DNA of 64,000 bases from Mycolicibacterium aromaticivorans JS19b1 = JCM 16368 (lineage in GTDB: Bacteria > Actinomycetota > Actinomycetes > Mycobacteriales > Mycobacteriaceae), in assembly GCF_000559085.1 (NCBI RefSeq), contig NZ_JALN02000001.1, positions 1,798,001-1,862,000 on the forward strand, in the 5' to 3' direction. The translations under genes were made by a program, and so were the position numbers. Under the pieces are notes generated by a model. The model was not told the DNA's origin. It was given only the letters and a program-made list of their open reading frames with translations, and did no database searches. How positions within the stretch are numbered: position 1 is the first letter of the stretch; the number at the start of each line of letters is the position of its first letter. This document shows positions 17,761 to 28,221 of this stretch, one piece after another.

Positions 17761-19442
17761 CGCAACAGCCCGGCGAGGAGCCGCCTGGCCAGCGGCGGCT
17801 CCGGCGCCGCGGCAGCCACCGCGACCATCTCGGACACGTCGGTGAACTTCACTCGCACCCGCCCCTCGGCGTCGCCGCGGGCCGTCTCGGCCGCGTCGAT
17901 CGCACGCCAGCCGCGGGCGTCGACCACATCGGGTTGACGAGAGCGAACCAGCTTGTCCAGCAACGCCGGTCGCGCATCGGGGTCGCCGAGCAAGCCGGCG
18001 TTGAAGTCGTCCACCAGATTCGAGACAGTTTGCATGGAACAGGATTTGTTGGTGCCGATGAAACCGGTCGGTCCGCGTTTGATCCAGCCCGCGACGTAGG
18101 CGCCGGCGATGGGCGTGCCCGTGACGGGATCGATAACGCGCCCGTCCCGGTTGGGGACGACCGCGGCCGACTCGTCGAACGGCAGGCCGGCGATCGGGGC
18201 GCCGCGGTATCCGATCGAGGTGAGCAGCAAACCGGCCTCGAACTGCACCGGGTCTTCGGTTCCGGTGCAACGGAATTCGATACCGTCGACCCGTTCGGTG
18301 CCGAGCACCCGGTGCGGCGTCAGCCGGTAGGCCAGCCGGATGCGCCTACGGTCGATGCGGTCGGACGCGACAGGCAGTTTGGCCAAGATCTCGAGTTTGG
18401 CAGCAGTGACCGCATCGGTGGCGGTGGCCAGGTCCTCCTGCACCAGCGCGTGGTCGTCGGCGTCGAGGACGACCTCGGCCGTCGACGTCAGCCCGATCAG
18501 CTCCGGCAGGGTGAACGCCGAGTCGACCGGACGCCGCCGCGCCGCGATGACGACCTCGCGCACGCCCGAGCTTCGCAGGGCACTCAACGCGGCGTTCGAG
18601 ATGTCGGTGCGGGCCAACTCATCGGGGTCGGCAGTCAGGATCCGCGCGACGTCGAGTGCCACATTGCCGTTGCCGATCACCACCACCCGTTCGTGGCCCA
18701 GGTCGACGGGCAGCCCGGCGAAATCCGGGTGGCCGTTGATCCAGGCCACCGTCTCGGTGGCGGTGCGCGCCCCGGGCAGCTCCATGCCGGGGATGTCGAG
18801 CCTGCGGTCGTGCGGGGCGCCGACGGTGTAGAGCACCGCGTGGTGGTGCTGCAGCAACTCCTCGTGGTGGACATGGTGTCCCACTTCGACATTCAGGTAG
18901 AACGTGAAGCGCGGGTGACTGCTGATCCGCTCGAAGAGTCGCGTCACTCCCTTGGTGTGCTGGTGATCGGGAGCGACGCCGGCACGAACGAGGCCGAACG
19001 GAGTGGGCAGTTTGTCGAAGACGTTGACCCGCACACCTTTCTGCGTCAGTAGCTCATCGGCGGCGTAGATGCCCGCGGGCCCGGACCCGACGACGGCCAC
19101 CGTCAGATCCCCACCGGCACGACGCACTTGCGGCGCGGGCAGCACCGGGGCGAGCTTGGAGGTCGGCGGCAACTTCACCCCAGCGGGCCGCTCAGGGTAG
19201 AACGCCGCGTTGAGTTCGACGAACGGCAGCTGCTGCTCGGTCAGTTTGCTGTCCGGCGCGATCGCACCGACCGGGCAGGCGCTGACACATGCGCCGCAGT
19301 CCACGCATGCCACCGGATCGATGTAGAGCATCTCGGCGGTCGCGAAGCCCGGCTCATCGGGGCTGGGGTGGATGCAGTTGACCGGGCAGGCGTAGACGCA
19401 GGACCCGTCGCTGCAACACGACTGGGTGATCACATGGGGCAC
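17757..19442 (-). CDS. fprB: Ferredoxin/ferredoxin--NADP reductase FprB
   Basis: 561 residues. The N-terminus is a 7Fe-type bacterial ferredoxin: 'CCSDGSCVYACPVNCIH' and 'CVDCGACVSACPVGAI' within residues 9-60. From about residue 105 follows an adrenodoxin-reductase-like flavoprotein: 'VAVVGSGPAGIYAADELL' (FAD), 'VVIGNGNVALDVARIL' (NADP) and the C-terminal 'AGWIKRGPTGFIGTNK'. It shuttles electrons between NADPH and iron-sulfur proteins in the cytoplasm. The fusion is the mycobacterial FprB architecture (Rv0886). The gene is downstream of a diiron oxygenase (18 bases), as in M. tuberculosis, which suggests it feeds electrons to that enzyme. Confidence 0.95.
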   Translation of the reverse strand: MPHVITQSCCSDGSCVYACPVNCIHPSPDEPGFATAEMLYIDPVACVDCGACVSACPVGAIAPDSKLTEQQLPFVELNAAFYPERPAGVKLPPTSKLAPVLPAPQVRRAGGDLTVAVVGSGPAGIYAADELLTQKGVRVNVFDKLPTPFGLVRAGVAPDHQHTKGVTRLFERISSHPRFTFYLNVEVGHHVHHEELLQHHHAVLYTVGAPHDRRLDIPGMELPGARTATETVAWINGHPDFAGLPVDLGHERVVVIGNGNVALDVARILTADPDELARTDISNAALSALRSSGVREVVIAARRRPVDSAFTLPELIGLTSTAEVVLDADDHALVQEDLATATDAVTAAKLEILAKLPVASDRIDRRRIRLAYRLTPHRVLGTERVDGIEFRCTGTEDPVQFEAGLLLTSIGYRGAPIAGLPFDESAAVVPNRDGRVIDPVTGTPIAGAYVAGWIKRGPTGFIGTNKSCSMQTVSNLVDDFNAGLLGDPDARPALLDKLVRSRQPDVVDARGWRAIDAAETARGDAEGRVRVKFTDVSEMVAVAAAAPEPPLARRLLAGLLR

Positions 19443-19460
19443 AGGCGTGAGTCCTTCGAT

Positions 19461-20477
19461 CTACGCGGCGGCAACCACGTGCTGGCGGGCAGGCTCGCTG
19501 CGGAAGCGGCTCGGCGTACCGTCGATCCGGCAGATCCGCCAGACCAGCTTCGCGAGCGGGTTCATCAGCCCGGTGTCCTGGCACAGCATGCGGACGTCAC
19601 CGAACATGTCGCGCAACATCTGTCGCGACTCCGGAGACTTGAAGAAGATCTCCTTGCGCACCGAGCGCGGGATGTCGAATTCCTTCCAGAACGCCTTCGG
19701 CGGCACGATGATCGCCGAGCACAGCACCCGCATCACGACCGGCACGTACAACGACAGCCAGAACCGCTTGCGGCGCGGCAGGTTCGGCACCCGCTTGCGC
19801 AGGTACTCGTGCGCGAACGAGATGTGCCGGGCCTCTTCGGCCACATGGATCGCCATCACCCGCTCCATGATCGGGTGCAGCGTCTTACCTTCGCGCAGAA
19901 CGTTTTTCTGGGTATGGTCGATGGGCTCCTCGCCGGCGAGGATGCCGAACCAGAACGGGATCGGCAGCGGGCCCGCCACCAACGGGATCGCCGGCTGGAC
20001 CCACTTGAGCAAGCGCGGCATGCCCGGCACGTCAGCGCCGATGTGGTTGACCATCTCCTGGAACATCATCGTGTGGTTGCACTCTTCGACCGCCTCGTGC
20101 AGGCAGTACCGGTATTCCGGAGAACCATTGGGCGCCCAGAACGCGTACTCCATCAGGCCCCGGATGAGGATCGACTCGAAGTGCAGTCCGACCTTCGCGA
20201 CATTGGACTGACGCCACATGCCGATCTCGATCTGCCGCTCTTTGGGTTGCGACTGATACCAGGGATGCTGCCCGATCGGGTCGGTCGCGGGCAGGATCCA
20301 GCGCTCGTCGTCGGGTACCACGGCGAACTCGGGCGAATCCCAGTCGATGTCGGTGTACGGGTTGAAGTTTCTGCGCACCGACCCTTCGGACAGCGTCATC
20401 AGCTTCTCTACATAGGCGGTGTCGTCCAGCACGTCCATGTTGCCGCGCCAGCGCTGGATGATCTTGGTTCTCGCCAT
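19461..20477 (-). CDS. AurF-like diiron oxygenase
   Basis: 338 residues. Helices with carboxylate/histidine ligands are visible: 'HEAVEECNHTMMFQEM' near residue 125 and 'HVAEEARHISFAHEYL' near residue 210, i.e. two E-x-x-H type pairs, plus an earlier Glu in 'HFESILIRGLMEYAF'. This matches the p-aminobenzoate N-oxygenase (AurF) ferritin-like family, here the Rv0885-type member. Its substrate in mycobacteria is unknown. A GAGGAG box precedes the ATG. It is the first gene of an operon with fprB, a plausible electron donor, and is divergent from serC across 158 bases. Confidence 0.88.
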   Translation of the reverse strand: MARTKIIQRWRGNMDVLDDTAYVEKLMTLSEGSVRRNFNPYTDIDWDSPEFAVVPDDERWILPATDPIGQHPWYQSQPKERQIEIGMWRQSNVAKVGLHFESILIRGLMEYAFWAPNGSPEYRYCLHEAVEECNHTMMFQEMVNHIGADVPGMPRLLKWVQPAIPLVAGPLPIPFWFGILAGEEPIDHTQKNVLREGKTLHPIMERVMAIHVAEEARHISFAHEYLRKRVPNLPRRKRFWLSLYVPVVMRVLCSAIIVPPKAFWKEFDIPRSVRKEIFFKSPESRQMLRDMFGDVRMLCQDTGLMNPLAKLVWRICRIDGTPSRFRSEPARQHVVAAA

Positions 20478-20479
20478 GA

Positions 20480-21754
<1,275 letters not shown>

Positions 21755-21829
21755 CTTCTTCGTCATCCCCGCGTGTCCTAACCGTAATCAAGTCGGGGCT
21801 GAGTTAAAGTCCGGGCGAAGGAGGTCGAC

Positions 21830-22624
21830 ATGCGAGAACTCAGGGTGATCGGACTCGATGTCGACGGCAGGCACATCATTTGCGAAGGTCCCGACCCGGC
21901 CGACAAGTTCACCCTGCAGGTCGACGACCGACTGCGTGCCGCGGTTCGCGGTGACCGGTCGCTGGGCCAGACCCTGAGGGACAAAGAGGTCAAAGGCGTG
22001 TTGCGGCCAAGGGATATTCAGGCGCGCATCCGAGCGGGTGCGTCTGTCGAGCAAGTTGCCGCGTCATCCGGCATGGACATCAGCAAGGTCGAGCGATTCG
22101 CCCACCCGGTGCTCTTGGAGCGCTCTCGGGCGGCCGAGTTGGCCGGCGCTGCGCATCCGGTGCTGGCCGACGGGCCTGCGGTGACCACGCTGCTGGACAC
22201 CGTCACCACTGCCCTGGTGGCACGGGGGCACAGCCTCGAGTCGACGTCGTGGGACGCCTGGCGCGGTGAAGACGGCCGCTGGGTGGTGCAGATGGCGTGG
22301 CAGGCCGGGCTCTCCGACAACGTCGCGCACTTCCGCTTCAGCCCCGGCGCGCACGGTGGAACCGTGTCTGCCCTGGACGACGCGGCCAGCGAGCTGATCG
22401 ACCCGACTTTCGAGCGCCCGCTGCGCCCGGTGGCGGTCGTCGCGCAATTGGAGTTCGAGGAGCAGCAGCCCCAACCGGCTCCGGCTCCCGCCGAGGAGAA
22501 GCAGGCGCCTGCTCCGGCCTCGGCTCCCGCCCCCGCGCCGAGGGCCAAACGCGCCAAGGCCAAGCCGTCCGTCCCCGGCTGGGAGGACGTCCTGCTCGGG
22601 GTGCGTTCCAGCGGCGAGCGCTGA
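21830..22624 (+). CDS. sepH: Septation protein SepH (DUF3071)
   Basis: 264 residues, AAGGAGG 5 bases upstream. The N-terminal DUF3071 domain, 'MRELRVIGLDVDGRHIICEG' through 'FRFSPGAHGGTVSALDDAA', includes an HTH-like 'LRPRDIQARIRAGASVEQVA'. A Pro/Ala/Lys-rich linker (about residues 210-245) leads to the short conserved tail 'VPGWEDVLLGVRSS'. SepH of Streptomyces and M. smegmatis is known to bind FtsZ and promote filament assembly at division sites. Architecture and synteny (Rv0883c, next to serC) agree. TAAAGT shortly upstream may be a -10. Confidence 0.92.
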   Translation: MRELRVIGLDVDGRHIICEGPDPADKFTLQVDDRLRAAVRGDRSLGQTLRDKEVKGVLRPRDIQARIRAGASVEQVAASSGMDISKVERFAHPVLLERSRAAELAGAAHPVLADGPAVTTLLDTVTTALVARGHSLESTSWDAWRGEDGRWVVQMAWQAGLSDNVAHFRFSPGAHGGTVSALDDAASELIDPTFERPLRPVAVVAQLEFEEQQPQPAPAPAEEKQAPAPASAPAPAPRAKRAKAKPSVPGWEDVLLGVRSSGER

Positions 22625-22628
22625 CCGG

Positions 22629-22901
22629 CTAGTGAGCGGCGGCCATCGCCAACAGGGTGATCCACCCGCCTGCGACGCCGATACCGGCCCCGAGGACGAA
22701 CCACCGTCGTACCGGAATGCGCCGCCAGCCCCATAACGTCGGTGCGAGTCCGCCGACGGCGATCAGGTTCAGCACGATCGCCACCAGCGGATGCACCCGC
22801 AGCATGCCGAGGCTGAGCACCACGATTGCGGCGCCCGTCACCGCGGCGACGAAGGCTGCCACGGTCAGACCGGTTCCCCACGGCGTTGTCTCTTCGTTCA
22901 C
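22629..22901 (-). CDS. Small membrane protein (Rv0882-like, probably DUF2537)
   Basis: 90 residues from GTG 22901. Three hydrophobic stretches are visible: 'GLTVAAFVAAVTGAAIVVL', 'HPLVAIVLNLIAVGGLAPTL' and 'WFVLGAGIGVAGGWITLLAM'. An Arg-rich loop between helices two and three follows the positive-inside pattern. Position between sepH and the TrmH methylase matches Rv0882. Function is unknown. The stop lies 4 bases from the convergent sepH stop. Confidence 0.82.
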   Translation of the reverse strand: MNEETTPWGTGLTVAAFVAAVTGAAIVVLSLGMLRVHPLVAIVLNLIAVGGLAPTLWGWRRIPVRRWFVLGAGIGVAGGWITLLAMAAAH

Positions 22902-22911
22902 GCGGAGATAT

Positions 22912-23739
22912 CTACCTGACCCGCTCGTAGAACGCCAGCGCCGCCGCGGTCGCAACATTCAATGAATCGGTGCCCCGCGACATCGGGATGCGGACCCGGA
23001 CATCGCTGGCCCGCATCACCGTCTCGGTGAGCCCGGGCCCCTCGGCGCCGACCAGCACAGCGACCCGGTCCCCCGCCAACCCGGCCATCGCCTCGGCCAG
23101 GGTCTGCGCCGCCGGATCGGGTGTCATGGCCAGCAGCCGGAATCCGCGCTCACGCAGCTCACCGAGATCGGCCGGCCACCGCTCGGCACGGGCGAACGGC
23201 ACCAGCAGGGCGTGACCCATCGACACCCGAACCGCACGCCGGTACAGCGGGTCGGCACACCCGGAACCGAACACGACGGCGTCCACCCCGAGTCCGGCGG
23301 CATTGCGGAAAATCGAGCCGAGGTTCTCGTGGTCGTTGACGCCTTCGAGCACCGCGACCGTGCGCGCGTCGTCGAGCACTTCTGCCAACGTGAGCGTCGG
23401 TGGCCGGCGAGCCGCCGCGAGCACTCCGCGGTTGAGGTGGAAGCCGACCACCTCGGCCATCACCTCGGCCGTGGCACGATAGAACGGCGCCGGTACCCCG
23501 GACAGGTCGTCACCGAGTTCGGCCAGACGGCGGTCGGTACCGAGGAACGCGTGCGGCGTGAACCGTGAGGCGATCATCCGCTGGGCTACCAGCACACCCT
23601 CGGCGATCACCAATCCCTTGCCGCTGGGAAGGTCCGGTCGGCGGTCGACACTGTTGAGGTCGCGGAAGTCGTCGACGCGGGGATCACCCGGATCGGTGAT
23701 ATCGACGACTTCTATCGCGCCAAAAGCCTTGTCGCTCAC
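22912..23739 (-). CDS. TrmH/SpoU-family RNA 2'-O-methyltransferase
   Basis: 275 residues from GTG 23739, chosen because it overlaps the MarR stop (GTGA) and the extra N-terminus of a longer frame is antisense-like. The SPOUT knot motifs are clear: '[28 protein letters not shown]' (motif 1, Asn and Arg), '[10 protein letters not shown]' (motif 2) and '[22 protein letters not shown]' (motif 3, SAM pocket). An N-terminal substrate-binding domain precedes them. It should methylate ribose in rRNA or tRNA; the target nucleotide is unknown. Corresponds to Rv0881. Confidence 0.92.
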   Translation of the reverse strand: MSDKAFGAIEVVDITDPGDPRVDDFRDLNSVDRRPDLPSGKGLVIAEGVLVAQRMIASRFTPHAFLGTDRRLAELGDDLSGVPAPFYRATAEVMAEVVGFHLNRGVLAAARRPPTLTLAEVLDDARTVAVLEGVNDHENLGSIFRNAAGLGVDAVVFGSGCADPLYRRAVRVSMGHALLVPFARAERWPADLGELRERGFRLLAMTPDPAAQTLAEAMAGLAGDRVAVLVGAEGPGLTETVMRASDVRVRIPMSRGTDSLNVATAAALAFYERVR

Positions 23740-24167
23740 GCGTCTTCGTCGACCAGGACGGTCATCAGGTCCGCGGCCCGCAGCAGGATGTCGCGTTCGT
23801 CGCTGTCCAGTGTCGCCAGCCGATTGCGCAGCCACTCCTGACTGGCCCGGCGCTCACTGTCGACCAGCGCCGCACCGGCGTCGGAAACCGCCACCAAGAC
23901 CTGGCGACCGTCGGAGGGATGCGACGTGCGCACCACCAGACCGAGGTCGGCCAGTGACGCGATCACCCGGGTCATCGATGGTGGCCGCACCCGCTCCCGG
24001 ACCGCCAGCGCCCCCGGCGTCATCGCGCCGTCCTTGGCCAGGGTCGCCAGAGCGGACAACTGCGACAGCGTTACCGGTGATTCGGGCCTGCGGAAGCGCA
24101 GCTGGCGCGCCAGACGCATGACAGCCAGCGACAAATCACTGGCCAATCGCAGGTCACCGTCTTTCAC
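23736..24167 (-). CDS. MarR-family transcriptional regulator (Rv0880-like)
   Basis: 143 residues from GTG 24167, which gives the same length and N-terminus ('[15 protein letters not shown]'-like) as M. tuberculosis Rv0880 by memory. The winged helix is '[27 protein letters not shown]' with the wing '[19 protein letters not shown]'. It is translationally coupled to the downstream TrmH methylase by a 4-base overlap and diverges from the DUF2530 gene. By family, it would repress nearby genes and respond to small phenolics; no operator was assigned. Confidence 0.88.
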   Translation of the reverse strand: MKDGDLRLASDLSLAVMRLARQLRFRRPESPVTLSQLSALATLAKDGAMTPGALAVRERVRPPSMTRVIASLADLGLVVRTSHPSDGRQVLVAVSDAGAALVDSERRASQEWLRNRLATLDSDERDILLRAADLMTVLVDEDA

Positions 24168-24269
24168 GACGCAAACAGTACGACACGACAACACCTGATA
24201 AATGATGAACCGACCAACTCCGACGGCTGCATTCCGGGCCATCTCACCCATCGGTTACCTTGGACGACA

Positions 24270-24560
24270 ATGCCTTCCGATCAGCGCGAACCGAGCCCGG
24301 AGCCGGTGGCCGAACCCGAGCCCCCGCCGCTGCCCGCGGCGTTGCTCGATCCGTGGCCGGTGATCGTCGTCGGGGCCACGCTGTGGGCGCTGGTGACGAT
24401 CGTCGCGTTCACCGTCGCGGCGTGCGAGTCCTGGCGCCCGGTCGCGCTCGCCGGGCTGGGCACCGGGGTCGTCGGCACCTCGGTATTCCTGTGGCAGCGC
24501 ACCGCGGCACGGCGCGGGGCGCGAGGCGCGCAGACCGGCCTCGAGCCGCGCGGACAATAA
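24270..24560 (+). CDS. DUF2530 membrane protein (Rv0879-like)
   Basis: 96 residues. After a Pro/Glu-rich N-terminus of about 25 residues come two hydrophobic segments, 'PVIVVGATLWALVTIVAFTV' and 'PVALAGLGTGVVGTSVFLW', and a basic tail 'QRTAARRGARGAQ'. This is the layout of DUF2530 proteins of Actinobacteria. Function is unknown. The SRPBCC gene follows 24 bases later on the same strand. Confidence 0.82.
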   Translation: MPSDQREPSPEPVAEPEPPPLPAALLDPWPVIVVGATLWALVTIVAFTVAACESWRPVALAGLGTGVVGTSVFLWQRTAARRGARGAQTGLEPRGQ

Positions 24561-24584
24561 CCCCGTCACGACAAAGGAGAAACG

Positions 24585-25037
24585 ATGGCAGCGCCGCTGT
24601 TGCAGGCAGAAATCGAGATCGACGCCCCGGTCGCCAAGGTCTGGACTTTGCTGTCGGATCTGGGCAACATGCCCAAGTGGAGCCCGCAGTGCCGGCTGAT
24701 GAAGCCGCTCGGTGCGGTGAAACCGGGCACCCGCACCGTCAATCTCAATCGTCGCCACAACCTGTTCTGGCCGACGACGTCGACGATCACCGAACTGATT
24801 CCGGAGCGCAAACTGGCGTTCCGGGTCAACGCCAACAACACCGTCTGGAGCTACGAGCTCGAGCCGACCGCCACCGGCACCCGGGTCGTGGAGACCCGGC
24901 ACGCCGAGAACGGCGTCAAGGCCGTGTCGGCGATGGCGGTGAACGCGGTAATGGGCGGCGTGCCCAACTTCGAGAAGGAGCTGGTCGACGGGATGAACTT
25001 GTCGCTGGCGCGCATCAAGGCCGCCGCCGAAGGTTAG
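24585..25037 (+). CDS. SRPBCC (polyketide cyclase/dehydrase-type) protein
   Basis: 150 residues, AAAGGAG upstream. The START-like fold is recognisable: N-terminal strand 'LLQAEIEIDAPVAKVWTLLSDLGNMPKWSP', central strands and the long C-terminal helix 'FEKELVDGMNLSLARIKAA'. It belongs to the polyketide_cyc2 group, which binds hydrophobic ligands; enzymatic function is rarely known. It is distinct in sequence from the three SRPBCC paralogues at 53-55.7 kb. Its end overlaps the convergent DUF3027 gene by 4 bases. Confidence 0.88.
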   Translation: MAAPLLQAEIEIDAPVAKVWTLLSDLGNMPKWSPQCRLMKPLGAVKPGTRTVNLNRRHNLFWPTTSTITELIPERKLAFRVNANNTVWSYELEPTATGTRVVETRHAENGVKAVSAMAVNAVMGGVPNFEKELVDGMNLSLARIKAAAEG

Positions 25038-25972
25038 GCCTGCTCGCCCGGTTCGGACGCCTCGGGACCCTCGGGTGCCTCCGGGTTTTCAAGGCTCGCC
25101 GGGCTTTCGGGCACCTGCGGGGTCCCCGAGACTTCCGGGGTCCACGAGACTTCCGGCTCTTCCGGCGTCGCGGGGGTCGCGGGGGTCGCGATGACCTCGA
25201 CCACCTCGAGCACACCGTCGTCGTACGGGTCATACAGCGGCGATCCGGTACCCGCCGGCTGCGGGGTGTCCGAGTGCGCGCCGCAGCCGTATTCGAAGTC
25301 GACGACGCGGGAATCGGCCGCCATCTCGTTGCAGCACACCCCGAACATCGCGCCGAGCGCTCCGGCCAGCGGAACCATGAAGCCGCAATCGCGGCACACC
25401 CGCTTGGTCGCGCGGGCCATCGGTGAATCGGGGCCATGATCGCCGTCGTGCCAGCGCTGCGCGGTCTCGTCGCGACCGAGCGCGCTGAGCACCTGGCGAC
25501 GGCCGAAGCCGAGCTCGAAGGCGGTGTCGTCGATCAGCGGATCCCCGGTGGCGGTGTAGCCGGGAGCCAGTCGCGGATCATCCTTGCCGGGCGCCAGCAG
25601 ATCACCGGGGCTCAAGTCGCCGGGCTTGATGCGTTCGTCCCACGGCACCCACGCCGGCGCCAGCAGAGCGGTCGGGCCTGGCACCAGCACGACCTCGCTG
25701 AGGGTCGCGTGATCGGCGCCTTCGTAGGCAGCAACCACCACCGCCCACTGCCAGCCCTGATAACCGGGCATGTTCGCCAAGAAGCGATGCGTCGCCGCGG
25801 TCTCGTCCTCGAAGCTGACGCCGAGGTATTCGCCCACCGTGTCGCCGCTGTTTTCGACGATGGCCTGCCGTGCCTGCTCCACCGCACCGCTCAGTACGGC
25901 GGCAACCGCGTCCGACGGCGCGGCGGCCTGCGCCGGTGCCGTGGCTTCTTTCGCGTCAAGGGTGCTGTCCAT
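25034..25972 (-). CDS. DUF3027 family protein (Rv0877-like)
   Basis: 312 residues from ATG 25972; a much longer frame upstream is antisense to the MFS gene. The conserved core includes 'GEYLGVSFEDETAATHRFLANMPGY', 'QGWQWAVVVAAYEGADHATLSEVVLVPGP', 'PWDERIKPGDLSPGDLL' and a Cys pair 'VCRDCGFMVPLAGALG' with 'GVCCNEMAADSRVV', possibly a metal site. The last 60 residues are Pro/Glu/Ser-rich and low complexity. Function is unknown. The gene is restricted to Actinobacteria and keeps its position next to the Rv0876-type transporter. Confidence 0.85.
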   Translation of the reverse strand: MDSTLDAKEATAPAQAAAPSDAVAAVLSGAVEQARQAIVENSGDTVGEYLGVSFEDETAATHRFLANMPGYQGWQWAVVVAAYEGADHATLSEVVLVPGPTALLAPAWVPWDERIKPGDLSPGDLLAPGKDDPRLAPGYTATGDPLIDDTAFELGFGRRQVLSALGRDETAQRWHDGDHGPDSPMARATKRVCRDCGFMVPLAGALGAMFGVCCNEMAADSRVVDFEYGCGAHSDTPQPAGTGSPLYDPYDDGVLEVVEVIATPATPATPEEPEVSWTPEVSGTPQVPESPASLENPEAPEGPEASEPGEQA

Positions 25973-26059
25973 CGTGACCAATCTTGCCTCACGGTCTGTG
26001 TGTGCAGCCACACCGGTCACGTGCGCGCCCGGCATGCCGGGATAGGGGACAATCGTGAG

Positions 26060-27733
26060 GTGTCTGAGAGCCGGCGTGACGAACCCCGCGCGAATCCGGC
26101 GTTCGGCCCCGATCGCCGCTACTCGGCGGGCGCATCCGGAGAGCACCCGGGCATGGCCAACTACCCCAGCGACGGGGACGGCTACCGGCGCTCGGAGGCC
26201 ACCCGCCGGTCCAACCCCACGCCCAGCTCCAACCGTTACCTGCCGCCCCTGGGCGACCACCGCACCGAGAACCTCGGGCCCCCACCCGGACCGCGCAGCG
26301 CCGACGAACGGGCGACCCGGGGTCGCGGCGCCGCGAACCGCAGCCGCGAGATGGGCACGAAGGTGTATTCGATGGTGCACCGCGCGGCCACGGCCGACGG
26401 CGCCGACAAGTCTGGTCTGACCGCGCTGACCTGGCCGGTGGTCGCCAACTTCGCAGTGGACTCGGCGATGGCCGTCGCGTTGGCCAACACGCTGTTCTTC
26501 GCCGCCGCCTCCGGCGAGAGCAAGGGCAAGGTCGCGCTGTACCTGCTGATCACGATCGCGCCGTTCGCGGTGATCGCACCGCTGATCGGGCCCGCGCTGG
26601 ATCGCGTCCAACACGGTAGGCGTGCGGCCCTCGCGATGTCGTTCGTCCTTCGCGCTGCGCTGGCGTTCGTGCTGATCATGGACTACGACGGCGCCACCGG
26701 CAGTTATCCGTCGTGGGTGCTCTACCCCTGCGCGCTCGGAATGATGGTGCTGTCCAAGTCCTTCAGCGTGCTGCGCAGCGCGGTGACCCCCCGGGTCATG
26801 CCACCGACGATCGACCTGGTGCGCGTCAATTCGCGGCTCACGATGTTCGGTCTGATCGGGGGCACCATCGTCGGCGGCGGTATCGCGGCCGGGGCGGAAT
26901 ACCTGCTCACCACCGTGTTCAAGCTGCCCGGCGCACTGTTCGTGGTCGTCTTCGTCGCCGTGGCGGGCGCCTCGTTGTCGATGCGGATCCCGCGCTGGGT
27001 GGAGGTCACCGAAGGCGAGGTGCCTGCCACCTTGACCTATCACGGCGAAAGCGGGCCGCAAGGCTGGGTCGATGAGCCGGCCGCGAAGACCGGCAGACCG
27101 CGACAACCGCTGGGCCGCAACATCATCACCTCGCTGTGGGGCAACTGCACGATCAAGGCGATGGTCGGATTCCTGTTCCTGTATCCGGCGTTCGTCGCCA
27201 AGGCGCACCAGGCCAGCGGCTGGGTACAGCTGGGCATGCTGGGCCTGCTCGGCGCCGCCGCAGGGATCGGCAACTTCGCGGGTAACTTCACCGCGGCCCG
27301 GATGCGACTGGGTCGGCCGGCGATGCTGGTGGTGCGATGCACGATCGCGGTGACCGTCATGGCGATGGTGGCCGCGGTCACCGGCAACCTGATCGTCGCG
27401 GCGGTGGCCACGCTGGTCACCTCGGGCGCGACCGCGATCGGCAAGGCGTCGCTGGACGCCTCGCTGCAGGACGACCTGCCTGAGGAGTCGCGAGCGTCGG
27501 CGTTCGGCCGCTCCGAATCGGTGCTGCAGCTGGCGTGGGTGATGGGCGGTGCGATCGGAGTGCTGGTGTACACCGAGCTGTGGGTCGGCTTCACCGCGAT
27601 CAGCGCACTGCTGATCCTCGGCCTTGCCCAGACCATCGTCAGCTACCGCGGTAATTCACTGATCCCCGGCTTCGGCGGCAACCGCCCGGTGCTGGCCGAA
27701 CCGGAGGGTGCATCGGCGGTGACTCACCGGTGA
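26060..27733 (+). CDS. MFS-like membrane transporter (Rv0876-like)
   Basis: 557 residues if started at GTG 26060; ATG 26153 is the alternative. The first 115 residues are hydrophilic and Arg/Pro-rich, followed by about 12 hydrophobic segments starting at 'LTWPVVANFAVDSAMAVALA'. Loops such as 'PALDRVQHGRRAALAMSF' and 'KASLDASLQDDLPEESRASAFGRSE' resemble MFS_1 exporters. The substrate is unknown. The stop overlaps the start of the DUF2771 gene by 4 bases (GTGA at 27730), a pairing conserved with Rv0876c-Rv0875c. Confidence 0.86.
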   Translation: MSESRRDEPRANPAFGPDRRYSAGASGEHPGMANYPSDGDGYRRSEATRRSNPTPSSNRYLPPLGDHRTENLGPPPGPRSADERATRGRGAANRSREMGTKVYSMVHRAATADGADKSGLTALTWPVVANFAVDSAMAVALANTLFFAAASGESKGKVALYLLITIAPFAVIAPLIGPALDRVQHGRRAALAMSFVLRAALAFVLIMDYDGATGSYPSWVLYPCALGMMVLSKSFSVLRSAVTPRVMPPTIDLVRVNSRLTMFGLIGGTIVGGGIAAGAEYLLTTVFKLPGALFVVVFVAVAGASLSMRIPRWVEVTEGEVPATLTYHGESGPQGWVDEPAAKTGRPRQPLGRNIITSLWGNCTIKAMVGFLFLYPAFVAKAHQASGWVQLGMLGLLGAAAGIGNFAGNFTAARMRLGRPAMLVVRCTIAVTVMAMVAAVTGNLIVAAVATLVTSGATAIGKASLDASLQDDLPEESRASAFGRSESVLQLAWVMGGAIGVLVYTELWVGFTAISALLILGLAQTIVSYRGNSLIPGFGGNRPVLAEPEGASAVTHR

Positions 27734-28221
27734 ACCGCTTAACCCGATGGCTTTTGGTGATCGTCGTCGTGCTGGCGTCGGCCGGGGCCGGCGTGGCCGC
27801 ATGGGCACTGACCCGCGGCACCGAATCGACTTTCCCCGAGATCAGCGCCTATTCGCACGGTAAGGCGGTGCGCATCGGGCCGTACGTGTACTGCAACGTG
27901 GTGAACCTCAACGATTGCCAGAACCCGCAGACCCAGGGCCAGCTTTCGGTCACCGAGCGCTACCCGGTGCAGCTCTCCGTTCCCACCGCAATCGGGCGCG
28001 CGCCATGGCAGTTGCTGCGCGTGTACGAAGACGAGCGAAATTCCACAACCACCATGTATCGACCCAATACCGAACTGGCAGTGACGATTCCGACGGTCGA
28101 TCCGCAACGTGGCCGGCTCACCGGCGTCGTCGTGCAATTAGTCACCCTGGTGCAGGACCAGAACGGCGAGCTGCGCGATGCCCCGCATGCCGAGTGGTCA
28201 GTCCGTCTGGCCTGGCCCTAA
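27730..28221 (+). CDS. DUF2771 exported/anchored protein (Rv0875-like)
   Basis: 163 residues from GTG 27730. An N-terminal hydrophobic segment, 'WLLVIVVVLASAGAGVAAWAL', serves as signal anchor, and the rest is extracytoplasmic. It contains a Cys pair ('YVYCNVVNLNDCQNPQ') that could form a disulfide and several beta strands, ending 'AEWSVRLAWP'. This is the DUF2771 family of mycobacteria. Function is unknown, but strict coupling to the MFS gene suggests the two work together at the envelope. Confidence 0.85.
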   Translation: MNRLTRWLLVIVVVLASAGAGVAAWALTRGTESTFPEISAYSHGKAVRIGPYVYCNVVNLNDCQNPQTQGQLSVTERYPVQLSVPTAIGRAPWQLLRVYEDERNSTTTMYRPNTELAVTIPTVDPQRGRLTGVVVQLVTLVQDQNGELRDAPHAEWSVRLAWP

